Assembly: GCF_030696805.1 (NCBI RefSeq)
Contig: NZ_JAUYRO010000103.1
Coordinates: forward strand, 1 to 64,000
Source: Methyloversatilis sp.
GTDB taxonomy: Bacteria > Pseudomonadota > Gammaproteobacteria > Burkholderiales > Rhodocyclaceae
Length of the DNA stretch: 64,000 nucleotides
Reading direction: 5' to 3'
The notes under the pieces are model-generated. The model did no database searches, was not told the DNA's origin, and was given only the letters and a program-made list of their open reading frames with translations. Shown here piece after piece: positions 17,583-29,052 of the stretch. Each line of letters starts with the position of its first letter. Within the stretch, counting starts at the first letter, position 1. The position numbers and the translations under genes were made by a program.

Positions 17583-17796
17583 GCGCGTCCCGGTGTTCGA
17601 TGGAACAGTAATGTCGCTCGCCAGCCGCCAGCGCCTCGCCTTCCGGCAAACGCAGGCCACAGTGCGCGCACTGGACGATCTGCTCGATCACCTTGGTCTC
17701 GGGCTTGCGCTCGACCGGATCGGGTTTGCGTTTCTTCTTGAAGAACCACAGCCAGGCAACCAGCACCAGCAGTGCAAAAAAGAGGATTCGGGTCAT
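17554..17796 (-). CDS. PP0621-family small membrane-anchored zinc-ribbon-like protein
   Basis: An 80-residue protein starting MTRILFFALLVLVAWLWFFKKK, a single N-terminal membrane segment followed by a basic stop. A cytosolic part with CAHCGLRLPEGEA and HYCSIEHRDAH could bind a metal ion. This small family is regularly found just upstream of pilS in betaproteobacteria. Function unknown. Its 3' end overlaps the pilS start, implying co-translation. Confidence 0.8.
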   Translation of the reverse strand: MTRILFFALLVLVAWLWFFKKKRKPDPVERKPETKVIEQIVQCAHCGLRLPEGEALAAGERHYCSIEHRDAHADAHDDGR

Positions 17797-17995
17797 CGGT
17801 ACGCGAAAAGGTCGGGTTCGGCGGATGCCAGGGCAACGCGCAACCACTGCGTCGCCTGAACCGTGCAGCAAGCTTACGGCGCAGCCGCGATTTGCGCGAG
17901 TCCCCGCGGGCGAACGGACATCCGGTGATCGACGCGGCGATTCGTCAGGGCCCTTCGCCTTCAGGGCGCTGTTGTCGAATCAACGGTGAGAGAAA

Positions 17996-18025
17996 CAAAA
18001 AAGCCACCTCGAGAGGTGGCTTTTT
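17996..18025 (-). terminator. Terminator of tRNA-Pro
   Basis: On the minus strand AAGCCACCTC, a TCGA-type loop and GAGGTGGCTT form a strong stem followed by TTTTTT, 12 bases after the tRNA 3' end. Confidence 0.85.
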
Positions 18026-18036
18026 CGCGGGATTTG

Positions 18037-18113
18037 TGGTCGGGGAAAGAGGATTCGAACCTCCGGCCCCTGCGTCCCGAACGCAGTGCTCTACCAGGCT
18101 GAGCTATTCCCCG
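18037..18113 (-). tRNA. tRNA-Pro (anticodon CGG)
   Basis: 77-nt gene with an encoded CCA. The acceptor stem CGGGGAA pairs with TTCCCCG. D-arm AGCTCAGCCTGGTAGAGC, anticodon loop TTCGGGA flanked by CTGCG/CGCAG, and T-arm GGTTCGAATCC are all intact. The anticodon CGG reads CCG proline codons. Confidence 0.96.
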
Positions 18114-18182
18114 ATCTGCACGGCCGGTAACCCGTGCAGCACTGCTATTCCGTCACCCTGCGGCAACGAGGCGCGCATTATG

Positions 18183-19154
18183 CTAGAACTCGCGCTCAAC
18201 TGCAAACGCCGCGAGATCGAACAAACTCTGCATGTATTCGTTGGACGGCAAACCCTGCAGCGCGGCGCTTGCCAGCGCCGCTTCGGCGCGTGCGTGACTG
18301 CGTGCCGCATCGATTGCACCACTCGCGACAACCGCTTCGAGCACGGCGGCCCAGTCGTCGCGTCCGCCCTCTTCGATCGCATGCCGTACCGCGGCGACCT
18401 GTGGCGGCGTACCGTTCTTCATGACGTGGATCAAGGGCAGCGTGGGTTTGCCTTCCGCAAGATCGTCGCCGAGATTCTTGCCGATGGATTGCTCGTCGCC
18501 GGAGTAATCGAGCACGTCGTCGACCAACTGGAACGCCGTGCCGAGATGCATGCCAAAGCGCGCGAAACGCTCTTCGACGTCGGGCGTCGAGCCTGCCAGC
18601 AACGCGCCCAGCCGGCTGGCCGCTTCGAACAGCTTGGCCGTCTTGTAGCGGATCACCTGCAGGTAGCGCTGTTCGTCGACGTCGGCGTCGTGGCAGTTGA
18701 GCAACTGCAACACTTCGCCTTCGGCGATTACATTGGTGGCTTCGGCCAGCACCGCCTGCACCCGCATGCTGCCCACGCCCACCATCATCTGGAAGGCGCG
18801 CGAGTAGAGGAAGTCGCCAACCAGCACCGAAGCGGCATTGCCGAACAGCGCGTTGGCGGTCTTGGCACCGCGTCGCAGTTCCGACTCGTCGACCACATCA
18901 TCATGCAGCAGCGTTGCCGTATGAATGAACTCGACGACCGCTGCCAGTTCGGTCCGATGCGCGCCGGTGTAGCCACAGGCGCCCGATGTCAGCAGCACCA
19001 GCGCCGGACGCATGCGCTTTCCGCCCGCACCGATGATGTACTCGGCCACCTGACGCACGAGCACAACGTCGGAATGCAGCCGCTCACGAATGACCACATC
19101 AAGCTGGCTCATGTCGTCGGCGATCAGGCTGTAGAAGCGGTTCAGGGATGACAA
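18183..19154 (-). CDS. ispB: Octaprenyl diphosphate synthase IspB (polyprenyl synthetase)
   Basis: Builds the long isoprenoid tail of ubiquinone from FPP and IPP. Both aspartate-rich motifs are present: DDVVDE in LLHDDVVDESELRRG and DDVLDYSGD in FQLVDDVLDYSGD. GGKRMRPALVLL marks the substrate region. The TTG at 19154 starts the conserved SSLNRFYSLIADDM segment (323 residues); an ATG further in (MSQLDVV) and a longer upstream frame are alternatives. Divergent from rplU, as in many proteobacteria. Confidence 0.93.
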   Translation of the reverse strand: MSSLNRFYSLIADDMSQLDVVIRERLHSDVVLVRQVAEYIIGAGGKRMRPALVLLTSGACGYTGAHRTELAAVVEFIHTATLLHDDVVDESELRRGAKTANALFGNAASVLVGDFLYSRAFQMMVGVGSMRVQAVLAEATNVIAEGEVLQLLNCHDADVDEQRYLQVIRYKTAKLFEAASRLGALLAGSTPDVEERFARFGMHLGTAFQLVDDVLDYSGDEQSIGKNLGDDLAEGKPTLPLIHVMKNGTPPQVAAVRHAIEEGGRDDWAAVLEAVVASGAIDAARSHARAEAALASAALQGLPSNEYMQSLFDLAAFAVEREF

Positions 19155-19230
19155 GGCAGACGGCCGACGCGGAAAAACGCGGATGGTAGCAGCGCACGCC
19201 CGCCCGTCAAGTTCGCGCATTCAGCACCCT

Positions 19231-19260
19231 TTGACTTCGGCGTCCGGGCTCGGATATACT
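19231..19260 (+). promoter_or_regulatory. Sigma-70 promoter of rplU-rpmA
   Basis: TTGACT (19231-19236) and TATACT (19255-19260) are separated by 18 bp, close to the consensus, and lie 34 bases before the rplU start codon. Confidence 0.75.
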
Positions 19261-19293
19261 TATCGATTCCCTTAAACCTTATTGGGGTTACAC

Positions 19294-19605
19294 ATGTACG
19301 CGGTCATAAAAACCGGTGGCAAGCAGTATCGCGTTGCCAGCGGCGAAAAAATCAAGGTAGAACAGATACCTGCGGATGTGGGCTCGGAAATCGTGATCGA
19401 CCAGGTTCTGATGGTCGGCGAGGGCGAATCGGTCAAGATCGGTGCGCCCCTGGTTGCCGGTGCCAGCGTTCGTGCAACGGTGCTCACACAAGGGCGCCAC
19501 AAGAAGGTGACGATTTTCAAGATGCGCCGCCGCAAGCATTTCCAGAAGCACCAGGGGCATCGTCAGAATTACACCGAGCTGCGCATCGAAGCCATCAACG
19601 GCTGA
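19294..19605 (+). CDS. rplU: 50S ribosomal protein L21
   Basis: 103 residues beginning [19 protein letters not shown] and ending in the conserved [16 protein letters not shown] segment. L21 binds 23S rRNA and contacts L20. The ATG at 19294 gives the normal family start. First gene of the rplU-rpmA-obgE group, 50 bases before rpmA. Confidence 0.98.
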   Translation: MYAVIKTGGKQYRVASGEKIKVEQIPADVGSEIVIDQVLMVGEGESVKIGAPLVAGASVRATVLTQGRHKKVTIFKMRRRKHFQKHQGHRQNYTELRIEAING

Positions 19606-19655
19606 GAGTGTTTACAGTGCGCGGGTCGCACTGAGCGTATTCAGGAGAGCATGAA

Positions 19656-19919
19656 ATGGCACACAAAAAAGGCGGCGGCAGTACGCGTAACGGTCGCGAT
19701 TCAGAGTCGAAGCGTCTTGGCGTCAAGAGCTACGGCGGTCAACTGATTTCGGCAGGCAGCATCATCGTGCGTCAGCGCGGTACCGAATTCCACCCGGGCG
19801 ACAATGTCGGCATGGGCAAGGATCACACGCTGTTCGCGAAGATCGAGGGCGTCGTACAGTTCTCCGTCAAGGGCGCCAGCCGCCGTCGCATGGTGACCAT
19901 CGTTCCGGCTGCAGCCTGA
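19656..19919 (+). CDS. rpmA: 50S ribosomal protein L27
   Basis: 87 residues opening [18 protein letters not shown], the flexible N-terminus that reaches the peptidyl-transferase centre. The start follows AGGAG. A terminator follows at once, so obgE probably has partly separate expression. Confidence 0.98.
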   Translation: MAHKKGGGSTRNGRDSESKRLGVKSYGGQLISAGSIIVRQRGTEFHPGDNVGMGKDHTLFAKIEGVVQFSVKGASRRRMVTIVPAAA

Positions 19920-19940
19920 TTCAGGCTCGACGGAACCGAG

Positions 19941-19967
19941 GCCCTGCCCCCGAGGCAGGGCTTTTTG
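19941..19967 (+). terminator. Terminator after rpmA
   Basis: GCCCTGCC, a short loop and GGCAGGGC are followed by TTTTTG, 22 bases after the rpmA stop. Confidence 0.85.
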
Positions 19968-20055
19968 TTTGTGGCGCCGGCAAGGCACGGTACGGCACAG
20001 TACGGCACTGAGGTGGCGTTTTCGTTGTATCCAGCATTGATTCAGTCAGGTGTGA

Positions 20056-22252
<2,197 letters not shown>

Positions 22253-22264
22253 TCGCTGCGGTGG

Positions 22265-23734
22265 TCATTCGCCTGCCGGCAGCGGCAGGCTGAGCGAAAG
22301 CCGCGTGCCGCGCTCCGGTGCGGGGCCGATGTGGAAACTCCCCCCCAGCGCATCGGCGCGGAACTTCATGCCGAGCAGACCATGCGACCCGGTCTTGCCG
22401 CGTGCTCCGGTGGCGATGCCAACGCCGTCGTCGACAATCTCCAGCGCGATCTTTCCGTCTGCAACCGACAACGTGATTGTCACGCGGCTGGCCTGCGCGT
22501 GCTTGCGGATATTGGTCAGCGCTTCCTGCACGACGCGGTAGATCGCGATCCCGCGGTCGCGGTCGAGTTCGAGCGAATCCGGTAGCCGCAGCACCAGTTC
22601 GAATGGCGCCGACGCGCGTGTTTCGTCGGCCAGCGCTTCGAGCGCAGGCAGTACCCCGAGATGCGTCAGCACGGTCGGCACCAGACCTTCGATGACGCGC
22701 CGCTTGATCTGAACGCCCTGCTCCAGGATATCGCACACGCGGGCCAGCGAATCGACGTCCGGACTGCCCTGCTTGCGCGCGCGGCGCAGCAGCATCGATG
22801 CTTCCATGCGGCTGGCCGTAAGGATGGAGCCGAGCTCGTCGTGCAATTCACGCGCCAGCGATGACTTCTGCCGCTCGGCCTCGGTCTGCAGATGGCTCGC
22901 CAGTTCAGACAGTTCCTCGGTGCGTACGCGCACCAGCGCATCGAGCTCATCGCGCGCCTCGCGCAGCCGGTTCGCCGTGGCAAGTTCGACCTGACTGCGC
23001 ATCGAGTAGGCGCGCAGCAGCAGTATGAGCAGCAGCACGCCGATCGCGACGACTGCGATGGCCACGCTGCGCTGATGTTCGATCTCCTCGCCCAGCAGCG
23101 CCATCTGCTCTTCCAGATAGGCGCGTTCGGTCTTCACCAGCGGTTCGAGCGCTTCGCGCAGCGGCTCCGGCGCGACCACCGGCGGCAGGAACACATCCAT
23201 CACCTCGACCGGACTCGCACTCGCCGGCAGCGCCCGCAGTCGCTTGAGCTCTTCGGCTTCTGCGATACCAACGCTGCGCACCAGCGCGATGCGTTCCGGC
23301 TCGATCTGGCGGCGCATCGCCCAGCCGACCACCTCGTCCGCAGCGCTGGCCAAACGCTGCGCCGCGATCAGGTGCTGCTGCAGATGGGCGACGGAGGGCT
23401 CTTCTATATAGCGGGCTTCAGTCATCGTGACCTGCGCGTTGTCGAACACCAGATCATTCAGCGCTGCCAGCGAAAGGCGCGAGGCATCGATTTCCTCTCG
23501 CGCGCGCTGCATGGACTGGAAGGTGGTTTCGGATATCACCGTGAAGGCGATGCCCACCGCGACGACCAGCAAGGCACCCCAGCGGAAGCGCGCCAGCCGC
23601 ATCAGTACGCTGTCAGTCAGGCGCTCGGCACCACCGGTGGCCGATTCGGCCCTGCGCGCCGCACGCGACAGACCTTCGGTGATGACGCGACGACGTTCCG
23701 CGCCGGGTGTCGTACGGCGCTCGACGTCAGACAT
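22265..23734 (-). CDS. Membrane sensor histidine kinase, NarX/DegS (HisKA_3) type
   Basis: Two membrane helices (about 41-60 and 228-248 of this product) enclose a helical periplasmic sensor region of roughly 170 residues. A coiled linker leads to the HisKA_3 box with phospho-His in ARELHDELGSILTAS, and an ATPase domain contains DDGVGIATGARGKTGSHGLLGMK. Start at the ATG at 23734 (MSDVERRT); 23776 is possible. It faces away from a LuxR-type regulator gene 300 bases upstream, the most likely partner. Signal unknown. Confidence 0.85.
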   Translation of the reverse strand: MSDVERRTTPGAERRRVITEGLSRAARRAESATGGAERLTDSVLMRLARFRWGALLVVAVGIAFTVISETTFQSMQRAREEIDASRLSLAALNDLVFDNAQVTMTEARYIEEPSVAHLQQHLIAAQRLASAADEVVGWAMRRQIEPERIALVRSVGIAEAEELKRLRALPASASPVEVMDVFLPPVVAPEPLREALEPLVKTERAYLEEQMALLGEEIEHQRSVAIAVVAIGVLLLILLLRAYSMRSQVELATANRLREARDELDALVRVRTEELSELASHLQTEAERQKSSLARELHDELGSILTASRMEASMLLRRARKQGSPDVDSLARVCDILEQGVQIKRRVIEGLVPTVLTHLGVLPALEALADETRASAPFELVLRLPDSLELDRDRGIAIYRVVQEALTNIRKHAQASRVTITLSVADGKIALEIVDDGVGIATGARGKTGSHGLLGMKFRADALGGSFHIGPAPERGTRLSLSLPLPAGE

Positions 23735-23856
23735 GTCCGACGCCCTGTCGATGAGGCGGACGACAGCTGCCGACAAGGCAAGGCCCTATCGTTAACCCAT
23801 GAGTTCCGACGCGGGCGTCGGATAAGAAAAGTGAGTCATTCACCCAGGAGGCTGCC

Positions 23857-24018
23857 ATGCTGCACTATGCCCTTATCTTCTTCATCGTTGCCCTCATTGC
23901 CGCCCTGTTCGGTTTCGGTGGTATCGCCGCCAGTGCAGCGGGTATAGCAAAAATACTGTTTTTCGTCTTTCTGGCGCTGACGCTGGCATCCTTCGTACTC
24001 GGGCTGTTCAGACGCTGA
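23857..24018 (+). CDS. DUF1328 (YtjA-like) small membrane protein
   Basis: 53 residues: [20 protein letters not shown], then [18 protein letters not shown] and a short tail, i.e. two hydrophobic helices of the DUF1328 family. A clear AGGAG lies 7 bases upstream. Function unknown; members are often near stress regulators. It sits between the kinase and the regulator and may be under their control. Confidence 0.9.
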   Translation: MLHYALIFFIVALIAALFGFGGIAASAAGIAKILFFVFLALTLASFVLGLFRR

Positions 24019-24057
24019 GCGTCTGCGGCCCGTGGCACCCACTGAAGGAAATCGATC

Positions 24058-24696
24058 ATGAACAAACGACGCATCCTGCTCGCGGACGATCACCAGATCG
24101 TCCGCAACGGCCTGCGCCAGCTCATCAATGGCGAAGCCGATCTCGAAGTCTGCGCCGAAGCGGCGACGAGTGCGGAAACGCTGACACTGCTGCGCCAGCA
24201 GGATTTCGATCTGCTGCTGCTCGACATATCGATGCCCGACCGCGACGGCATGGATACGCTGCGCCTGCTGCGCACCCACCGCGCCGACCTGCCTGTACTC
24301 ATCATCAGCGCCTACGCGGAAGAACAATACGCGCTGAACATGCTGCGTGCCGGTGCCAATGGCTACATCCGCAAGGACGCCGACGTGGAAGACATCCTGA
24401 CCGCCATCCGCACGGTGCTGCGCGGCCGCCGCTATGTCAGCGATGTCGTGGCCGACCTTCTGACGCAGCGGCTCAATGGTGACAACGACGCGCCGGCGCA
24501 CCAGCAACTGTCGGAGCGCGAATTCCAGGTGCTGCACAAACTGGCCACCGGCAAATCGGTCACCGAGATCGCCGAAGAACTGTTCATCAGCGTGAAAAGT
24601 GTCAGCACCTACCGCAGCCGTCTGCTGACCAAGCTGAACCTGAAGAGCAATGCCGAACTGACCTATTACGCACTCAAGAATGGATTGATCGAGTGA
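24058..24696 (+). CDS. LuxR/NarL-family response regulator
   Basis: 212 residues: receiver domain with phospho-Asp in LLLLDISMPDRDG (about residue 60) and the KDAD block, followed by a GerE helix-turn-helix (LSEREFQVLHKLATGKSVTEIAEELF). Likely partner of the HisKA_3 kinase encoded on the other strand. Preceded by DUF1328 with a 39-base gap. An unpaired GC hairpin (24730-24760) without a T-run follows the gene. Confidence 0.9.
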   Translation: MNKRRILLADDHQIVRNGLRQLINGEADLEVCAEAATSAETLTLLRQQDFDLLLLDISMPDRDGMDTLRLLRTHRADLPVLIISAYAEEQYALNMLRAGANGYIRKDADVEDILTAIRTVLRGRRYVSDVVADLLTQRLNGDNDAPAHQQLSEREFQVLHKLATGKSVTEIAEELFISVKSVSTYRSRLLTKLNLKSNAELTYYALKNGLIE

Positions 24697-24787
24697 CGCC
24701 GTCTGTCGGCCCCGACCTACAGTTCACCGGGAGCGTTCGTGCGAAACTCGCGCTCCCGGGCTTCGCCCCCTGACGCCGGACGCCACC

Positions 24788-25189
24788 GTGGAATGGCCCC
24801 GTTCTCCCTCCGAAGCCGCACGGCAGCGCCCGATCCGGGTGCTACTGATCGAAGATTCGCCGCTCATACGCAAACATCTGGTTGCCCTGCTTGAAGACAG
24901 CGCAGGGATCAGCGTGAGCGGCGAGGTCGACACCGAAGCGGCAGCGATCGAGGCGCTCGACAGCAACACCTTCGATGCTGCCGTGGTCGATCTGCAACTG
25001 CGCGAAGGTAGCGGTTTCGGTGTGCTGCAGCACCTGCAGCACCATTACCCTGAAATGCTCGCGGTCGTGCTCACCAACAGCAACACCCCTGCCATGCGCG
25101 CGCGCAGTCTCGCGCTCGGCGCCCATCATTTCCTCGACAAATCGAGTGAGTTCGACCGCGTAGCCGAATTGCTCGAAGCCCTGCGCTGA
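24788..25189 (+). CDS. Single-domain response regulator (receiver only)
   Basis: 133 residues with one receiver domain: acidic pair in VLLIEDSPLIRK, phospho-Asp in AAVVDLQLREGSG, Thr/Ser in LTNSNT and Lys in FLDKSSEFDR. No output domain, so it probably works by protein contact or phosphotransfer. The GTG start at 24788 is the only good one before the conserved block. Downstream of the LuxR-type regulator, possibly in the same pathway. Confidence 0.85.
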   Translation: MEWPRSPSEAARQRPIRVLLIEDSPLIRKHLVALLEDSAGISVSGEVDTEAAAIEALDSNTFDAAVVDLQLREGSGFGVLQHLQHHYPEMLAVVLTNSNTPAMRARSLALGAHHFLDKSSEFDRVAELLEALR

Positions 25190-25446
25190 CTGTCTGTCGG
25201 AGGTCGAGGCAGACGTGCAACCGCGCCAGACGCCCGGGCTGATTCACGGTTAGGTCTGCACCAGTCTGGCCGGCTGAAATCCGCATGCGCGTCGGGCCTC
25301 AGGCGGAAGGCGCCCCTGCCAGGTTGCCTTGAAGGATCTCCGCGTCGCATTCGGCCCACTCAACCTGAAAACCTGATTTGACCACTTGAAATGTGGTTGA
25401 AAGCCCGCGCTGTCGCGGGCACGGCTGGCAACGACGCTCACGTCGA

Positions 25447-25728
25447 TCATTTCTTCCAGACCAGTGCCTTCGACGCCAGAACCAGACGTGCGCGGAGTTC
25501 GGCGTCCAGGCCGGGCGCCGCGTGCATGTCGGTATCGACCATGCCGGCGTCAATATCGCGCTTGGCCTGAACCATCACAGGATCAGGTTCCACGGCGATG
25601 GCATCGGGCGACTCGTCCCGTTCGTGTGGCAATGCAAGGCCACTGGCAGGTGCTGGCGTTCTGGCGACCCGTGGCGGGGTGGCCTCCTGACGCCCGACGG
25701 GACGCCTCGTTTTCGAACTTCTCGGCAT
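25447..25728 (-). CDS. Conserved small protein with LPHERDES motif
   Basis: 93 residues, basic N-terminus (MPRSSKTRRP), an Ala/Pro-rich linker, then LPHERDESPD and a C-terminal segment AKRDIDAGMVDTDMHAAPGL. I recognise the LPHERDES motif from uncharacterised small proteins of betaproteobacteria. Function unknown. A GC hairpin at about 25404-25424 on the minus strand may end its transcript. Confidence 0.65.
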   Translation of the reverse strand: MPRSSKTRRPVGRQEATPPRVARTPAPASGLALPHERDESPDAIAVEPDPVMVQAKRDIDAGMVDTDMHAAPGLDAELRARLVLASKALVWKK

Positions 25729-26120
25729 ATGCAACCTCGTTCTGGCGGTCAATGATCGGATGGGGCAGCCCAGTGCGGCGTGCCGCCGGGCAATTGCTGC
25801 GTGACTGTTCCGGGACGTGGTCGAGTGGCGGCGGGCATAAGCTGCAGCGAACGAATGCAGCATGCGCGGGCGGGCACTGTCAGGCGGTGCCATTGATCCG
25901 ATTCCACGCGCCGTACGTCAGGCGTTGTCCCCGCACAGCGTGGATGACTCCGCACCGCAAGCCCGCTACCGTGACATTTCGGGCTCGATGTCGTCGAACG
26001 TGCGTCCTTCATGAGCGGCATCTTCATGGTGTTCCCCCGACGATCCGCCCGGGATGTCCGGGACTGGGTGAGTCATGTTTGGCCCGCCGCTCGACAGCGT
26101 CTGTGCGACTGCCCACATGG
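25729..26120. other. Gap between the LPHERDES gene and the cardiolipin synthase
   Basis: Apart from the possible 36-residue frame at 25966-26076, I see no gene, repeat or RNA here. The promoter of the minus-strand LPHERDES gene should be just above 25728. Confidence 0.4.
25966..26076 (-). CDS. Possible 36-residue protein
   Basis: A short acidic reading frame, MTHPVPDIPGGSSGEHHEDA onwards, with no strong ribosome site. The composition looks protein-like, and it lies between two minus-strand genes, but nothing else supports it. Confidence 0.25.
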   Translation of the reverse strand: MTHPVPDIPGGSSGEHHEDAAHEGRTFDDIEPEMSR

Positions 26121-27404
26121 TCAGAGCTGGGTGCCGATGACCGACGCCAGCCACTCGCCCACCCTCTCGCGCACAGGTCTGGCCTCCCACTGTGCATAGG
26201 TCACAGGGCGGGCCAGCGCGAGATCGGCTTCGAACGCAGCGGTCTGGGCATTGGCGAATGGGCGATCCACGATGTTGAGCGTGGCTTCATCGTTGAGGCG
26301 AAACGACCGGTTGTCGAAATTGGTCGAACCGACCGAGGTGAGCAGACCATCGACGATCATCAGCTTGCAGTGGTACATCGTCGGTGCGTACTCGGCGATG
26401 GTGGCGCCGGCTCTGAGCAGCGGCCCCCAGGTGGCGCGCGACGCGCTGCGCACGGTGTCGCTGTCGATGTGCTCGCCGGGCACCACGATGCGCAGCCTGA
26501 CACCACGCTTCAACGCCTCGGTAAGGGCTTGCAGCGTCAGCGCATCCGGCACGAAGTACGCGGCTGACAGATCGATCGACCGCGATGCCGCAGTAATGGC
26601 CAGCAGATACATCAACTGCATGCTTTCGCTGCCCCCGCTCGGGGAACTGCTGAACATCTGCGCCGACGCCGGGCCCGCCGGCGCCAGCGCCGGGAAGTAG
26701 TCCGGCCCGTGCAGGACGTCGCCGGTGACCTTGATCCAATTGTCGATGAAGACCGACTGCATCTGCGCCACCACCGGACCTTCCACCTCGAAATGCGTGT
26801 CGCGCCAGTGCTCGGGGTCCTGCGCGCGGCCGGTCCATTGCGGCGCGATGCCCACGCCGCCGGTATAGCCGACGGCCCCGTCGATGACCAGCAGCTTGCG
26901 GTGGGTGCGGTTGTTCAGGCGTCCGAGATGCGACCAGTGCGGTGGATGAAACCGCCTTACCTGCACGCCGGCCTGCTCCATCATGGTTATCAGGCTGTCG
27001 TCCATCTTCGCGCTGCCGACCCAGTCGAGCAGCACATGAACCTTCACACCCCGGCGCGCACGCTCGGCCAGTGCGTCGGCAAACGCGCGGCCGATGTCGC
27101 CCGACCAGTAGATATAAGTCTCGAAAGTGATGGATACCCGGGCGCCACGGATCGCCGCCAGCATCGGCGGAAATATCTCGTCGCCATTCAGCAGCGCGCG
27201 CACCTTCGTTCCCTGCACGAAGGGCGGCCCGAGGAGCACACCGAGCTCCTGCATGAACCGGGGGTCATCGAGCGTGTAAAGACGCTCGATGCGGCGCTCG
27301 ATCTTCGTTTCACCGCCCACGAAATTTGCGATCAGCAAGCCGGCGATCCCGCTCAGGCTCGCCACGACAATGGCTGCGGGAATCCAGCGGGGCATGTGAC
27401 GCAT
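26121..27404 (-). CDS. Phospholipase D-type cardiolipin synthase
   Basis: 427 residues with one N-terminal membrane helix (IPAAIVVASLSGIAGLLIANF) and two PLD (HKD) motifs: THRKLLVID and YHCKLMIVDG, the latter followed by STNFDNRSFRLNDE. This is the layout of ClsB/ClsC-type cardiolipin synthases, which join phospholipids at the inner membrane. The short membrane anchor resembles ClsB-like proteins more than ClsA. The product lipid cannot be read from the sequence. Confidence 0.88.
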   Translation of the reverse strand: MRHMPRWIPAAIVVASLSGIAGLLIANFVGGETKIERRIERLYTLDDPRFMQELGVLLGPPFVQGTKVRALLNGDEIFPPMLAAIRGARVSITFETYIYWSGDIGRAFADALAERARRGVKVHVLLDWVGSAKMDDSLITMMEQAGVQVRRFHPPHWSHLGRLNNRTHRKLLVIDGAVGYTGGVGIAPQWTGRAQDPEHWRDTHFEVEGPVVAQMQSVFIDNWIKVTGDVLHGPDYFPALAPAGPASAQMFSSSPSGGSESMQLMYLLAITAASRSIDLSAAYFVPDALTLQALTEALKRGVRLRIVVPGEHIDSDTVRSASRATWGPLLRAGATIAEYAPTMYHCKLMIVDGLLTSVGSTNFDNRSFRLNDEATLNIVDRPFANAQTAAFEADLALARPVTYAQWEARPVRERVGEWLASVIGTQL

Positions 27405-27426
27405 CGGCTCGCAGTGGACCGGCGCG

Positions 27427-27606
27427 TCAGCGCTTGCGCCTGGGTTTGGCCTTCAGCGCAGGCGGCGCAAGCAACCTGGCCGCCGCCGCATTCACCTGTC
27501 GCCGGGCCTGTGCCGTCGCCTGACCACGCAAGGTGCCGGCGACACGGTTCGCAGTGCTCAGCCACAAGCTCATGATCGGGTTCTTCTTCAGCCAGGGCTT
27601 GGCCAT
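27427..27606 (-). CDS. Small conserved basic protein (MAKPWLKKNP family)
   Basis: 59 residues starting MAKPWLKKNPIMSLWLSTAN with a very basic C-terminus (LKAKPRRKR). I recall similar small proteins in betaproteobacteria, some near polyhydroxyalkanoate genes, but the role is unknown. Probably co-transcribed with the cardiolipin synthase 22 bases downstream. A decayed copy lies at 34970-35075 beside the second Crp/Fnr gene. Confidence 0.65.
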   Translation of the reverse strand: MAKPWLKKNPIMSLWLSTANRVAGTLRGQATAQARRQVNAAAARLLAPPALKAKPRRKR

Positions 27607-27900
27607 CAATGTCCTTCTGCAGTCGTGTCAAACGCCGGAATCGTGTTGTGGGTCATGGAGTGATCCATGTTCGCAGCGACTACCGGGTGCGTCACCGGTG
27701 TTCGCATGACGCAAGCCGCAGCGGATCGCGTGAGCATGCATTCGCGAGCGCCGGCCCACAGGTAGCGAGCGAAGTGGCCATCGGGGTCCGTCATGCGATC
27801 AACCGACGGGGAGCTCCCCGGTGCGCGACAGCGTCAGCCGCACTTTGATCCACACGGCGAGTTGCGACCGTCTGCCAGCGAACAAAAACAACGAAAAAGA

Positions 27901-28620
27901 TCAGGACGCTTCGATGGCGGGCAACAGGCGATCGTATTCGCGCTTCACCACGTAATAGCACTCGCAGGCGCGATGCTCGAGAGCCGGGCGGTCCAGCACC
28001 CAGATGTGGCCACGTACGTAGTGAATGATGCCGGCAGACTGCAGTTTGAGCGCCGCTTCGGTGACACCTTCGCGGCGCACGCCCAGCATGTTGGAAATCA
28101 GTTCCTGCGTCATCACCACTTCATTGCCCGGCAGGCGATCCAGGCTGAGCAACAGCCAGCGGCCGAATTGCTTGTCCAGCGTATGGTGGCGATTGCACAC
28201 AGCGGTCTGGCTCATCTGCGTGATCAGCGCTTGCGTGTAGCGCAGCATCAGGTGTGATACCGCGATGGACATCTCGAACTCGTCCATGAAAGCTTTCGCC
28301 CGAAGCCGGTAACCCGCGCCTGCGCTTTGCACCACGGCGTGGCTCGGGGTGGAGCCACCGCCCATGAAGACGGAAACGCCGACCAGGCCTTCGAGGCCGA
28401 CCACCGCGATCTCAGCCGACGATCCGTCGTTCAGCATGTAAAGCAGCGAGACGATCGCGGTGGTGGGGAAGTACACGAAATTCTGCTGCGCGCCAGACTG
28501 GTAGAGCACCTTGCCGAGCGGCAGGTCGACAAACTCGAGTTCGGCTTCCCAGCGTCGCCAATCGGCATCCGGCAAACACGCCAGCAGATTGTTCTGTCGC
28601 GGGTGAGATGGTTCGACCAT
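27901..28620 (-). CDS. Crp/Fnr-family transcription regulator, copy 1
   Basis: 239 residues: an N-terminal cyclic-nucleotide-binding-like beta barrel (FVDLPLGKVLYQSG ... FPTTAIVSLLY) and a C-terminal winged helix (MTQELISNMLGVRREGVTEAALKLQ). It lacks the Cys set of Fnr and the obvious cAMP-binding arginine, so the ligand is unknown. A conserved QTAVCNRHH segment links the domains. Strong GGGGG site before the ATG. Paralog at 35140-35859, with shared downstream sequence. Confidence 0.88.
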   Translation of the reverse strand: MVEPSHPRQNNLLACLPDADWRRWEAELEFVDLPLGKVLYQSGAQQNFVYFPTTAIVSLLYMLNDGSSAEIAVVGLEGLVGVSVFMGGGSTPSHAVVQSAGAGYRLRAKAFMDEFEMSIAVSHLMLRYTQALITQMSQTAVCNRHHTLDKQFGRWLLLSLDRLPGNEVVMTQELISNMLGVRREGVTEAALKLQSAGIIHYVRGHIWVLDRPALEHRACECYYVVKREYDRLLPAIEAS

Positions 28621-29052
28621 GTGGCCCCCTGAAGCGTAGCGCCTGTCAGAAATTCACGTTTTTTAACACTTTACGCGCTCGATGGGCTTGTGAGGTAAAC
28701 CTGATAGTGGGCGAACTGATCGGGATTCGCTGGTCGACTGCACGGTACTCGCACGCTGCTGCGTAAGAATCTTGAATGATGTTGCTGCCGCAAAGACGGA
28801 CGCGTGCTGCCCGAATGCGCTCGGCCCGCAAGGCATCGCGGGCCCGCAACGGATTTCAGCCGCGGCGGACACCACCGGGCGTACGCCCGATCGACACCGG
28901 ATCTTCCACATCGCGCGCGCCACAGTTCCGTCTCGCAATGGAAAACGGCGCGCTCCTGCCTGGGCGCGGCCATGGCCTGCTGCACTGCGTCGTGCGCTGC
29001 CTTCAATCGATGCGTGCCGGACGGCACGGCAGCGCGCTGGGTCGCGAGTGCT
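28621..29052. other. Gap between the Crp/Fnr gene and the histidine kinase
   Basis: No supported gene. The AT-rich stretch near 28655-28680 (reverse strand GTTAAAAAACG) is the probable promoter area of the Crp/Fnr gene. Open frames in this stretch are GC-driven and have no recognisable content. Confidence 0.4.

Noticed and set aside
17772-19151. 459-residue frame on the plus strand
   Set aside because: Crosses tRNA-Pro and lies opposite ispB; no homologous content.
27610-27900. 62-residue minus-strand frame and overlapping plus-strand frames between the small basic gene and the Crp/Fnr gene
   Set aside because: No ribosome site, no recognisable content, and the equivalent stretch in the duplicated segment is not open.
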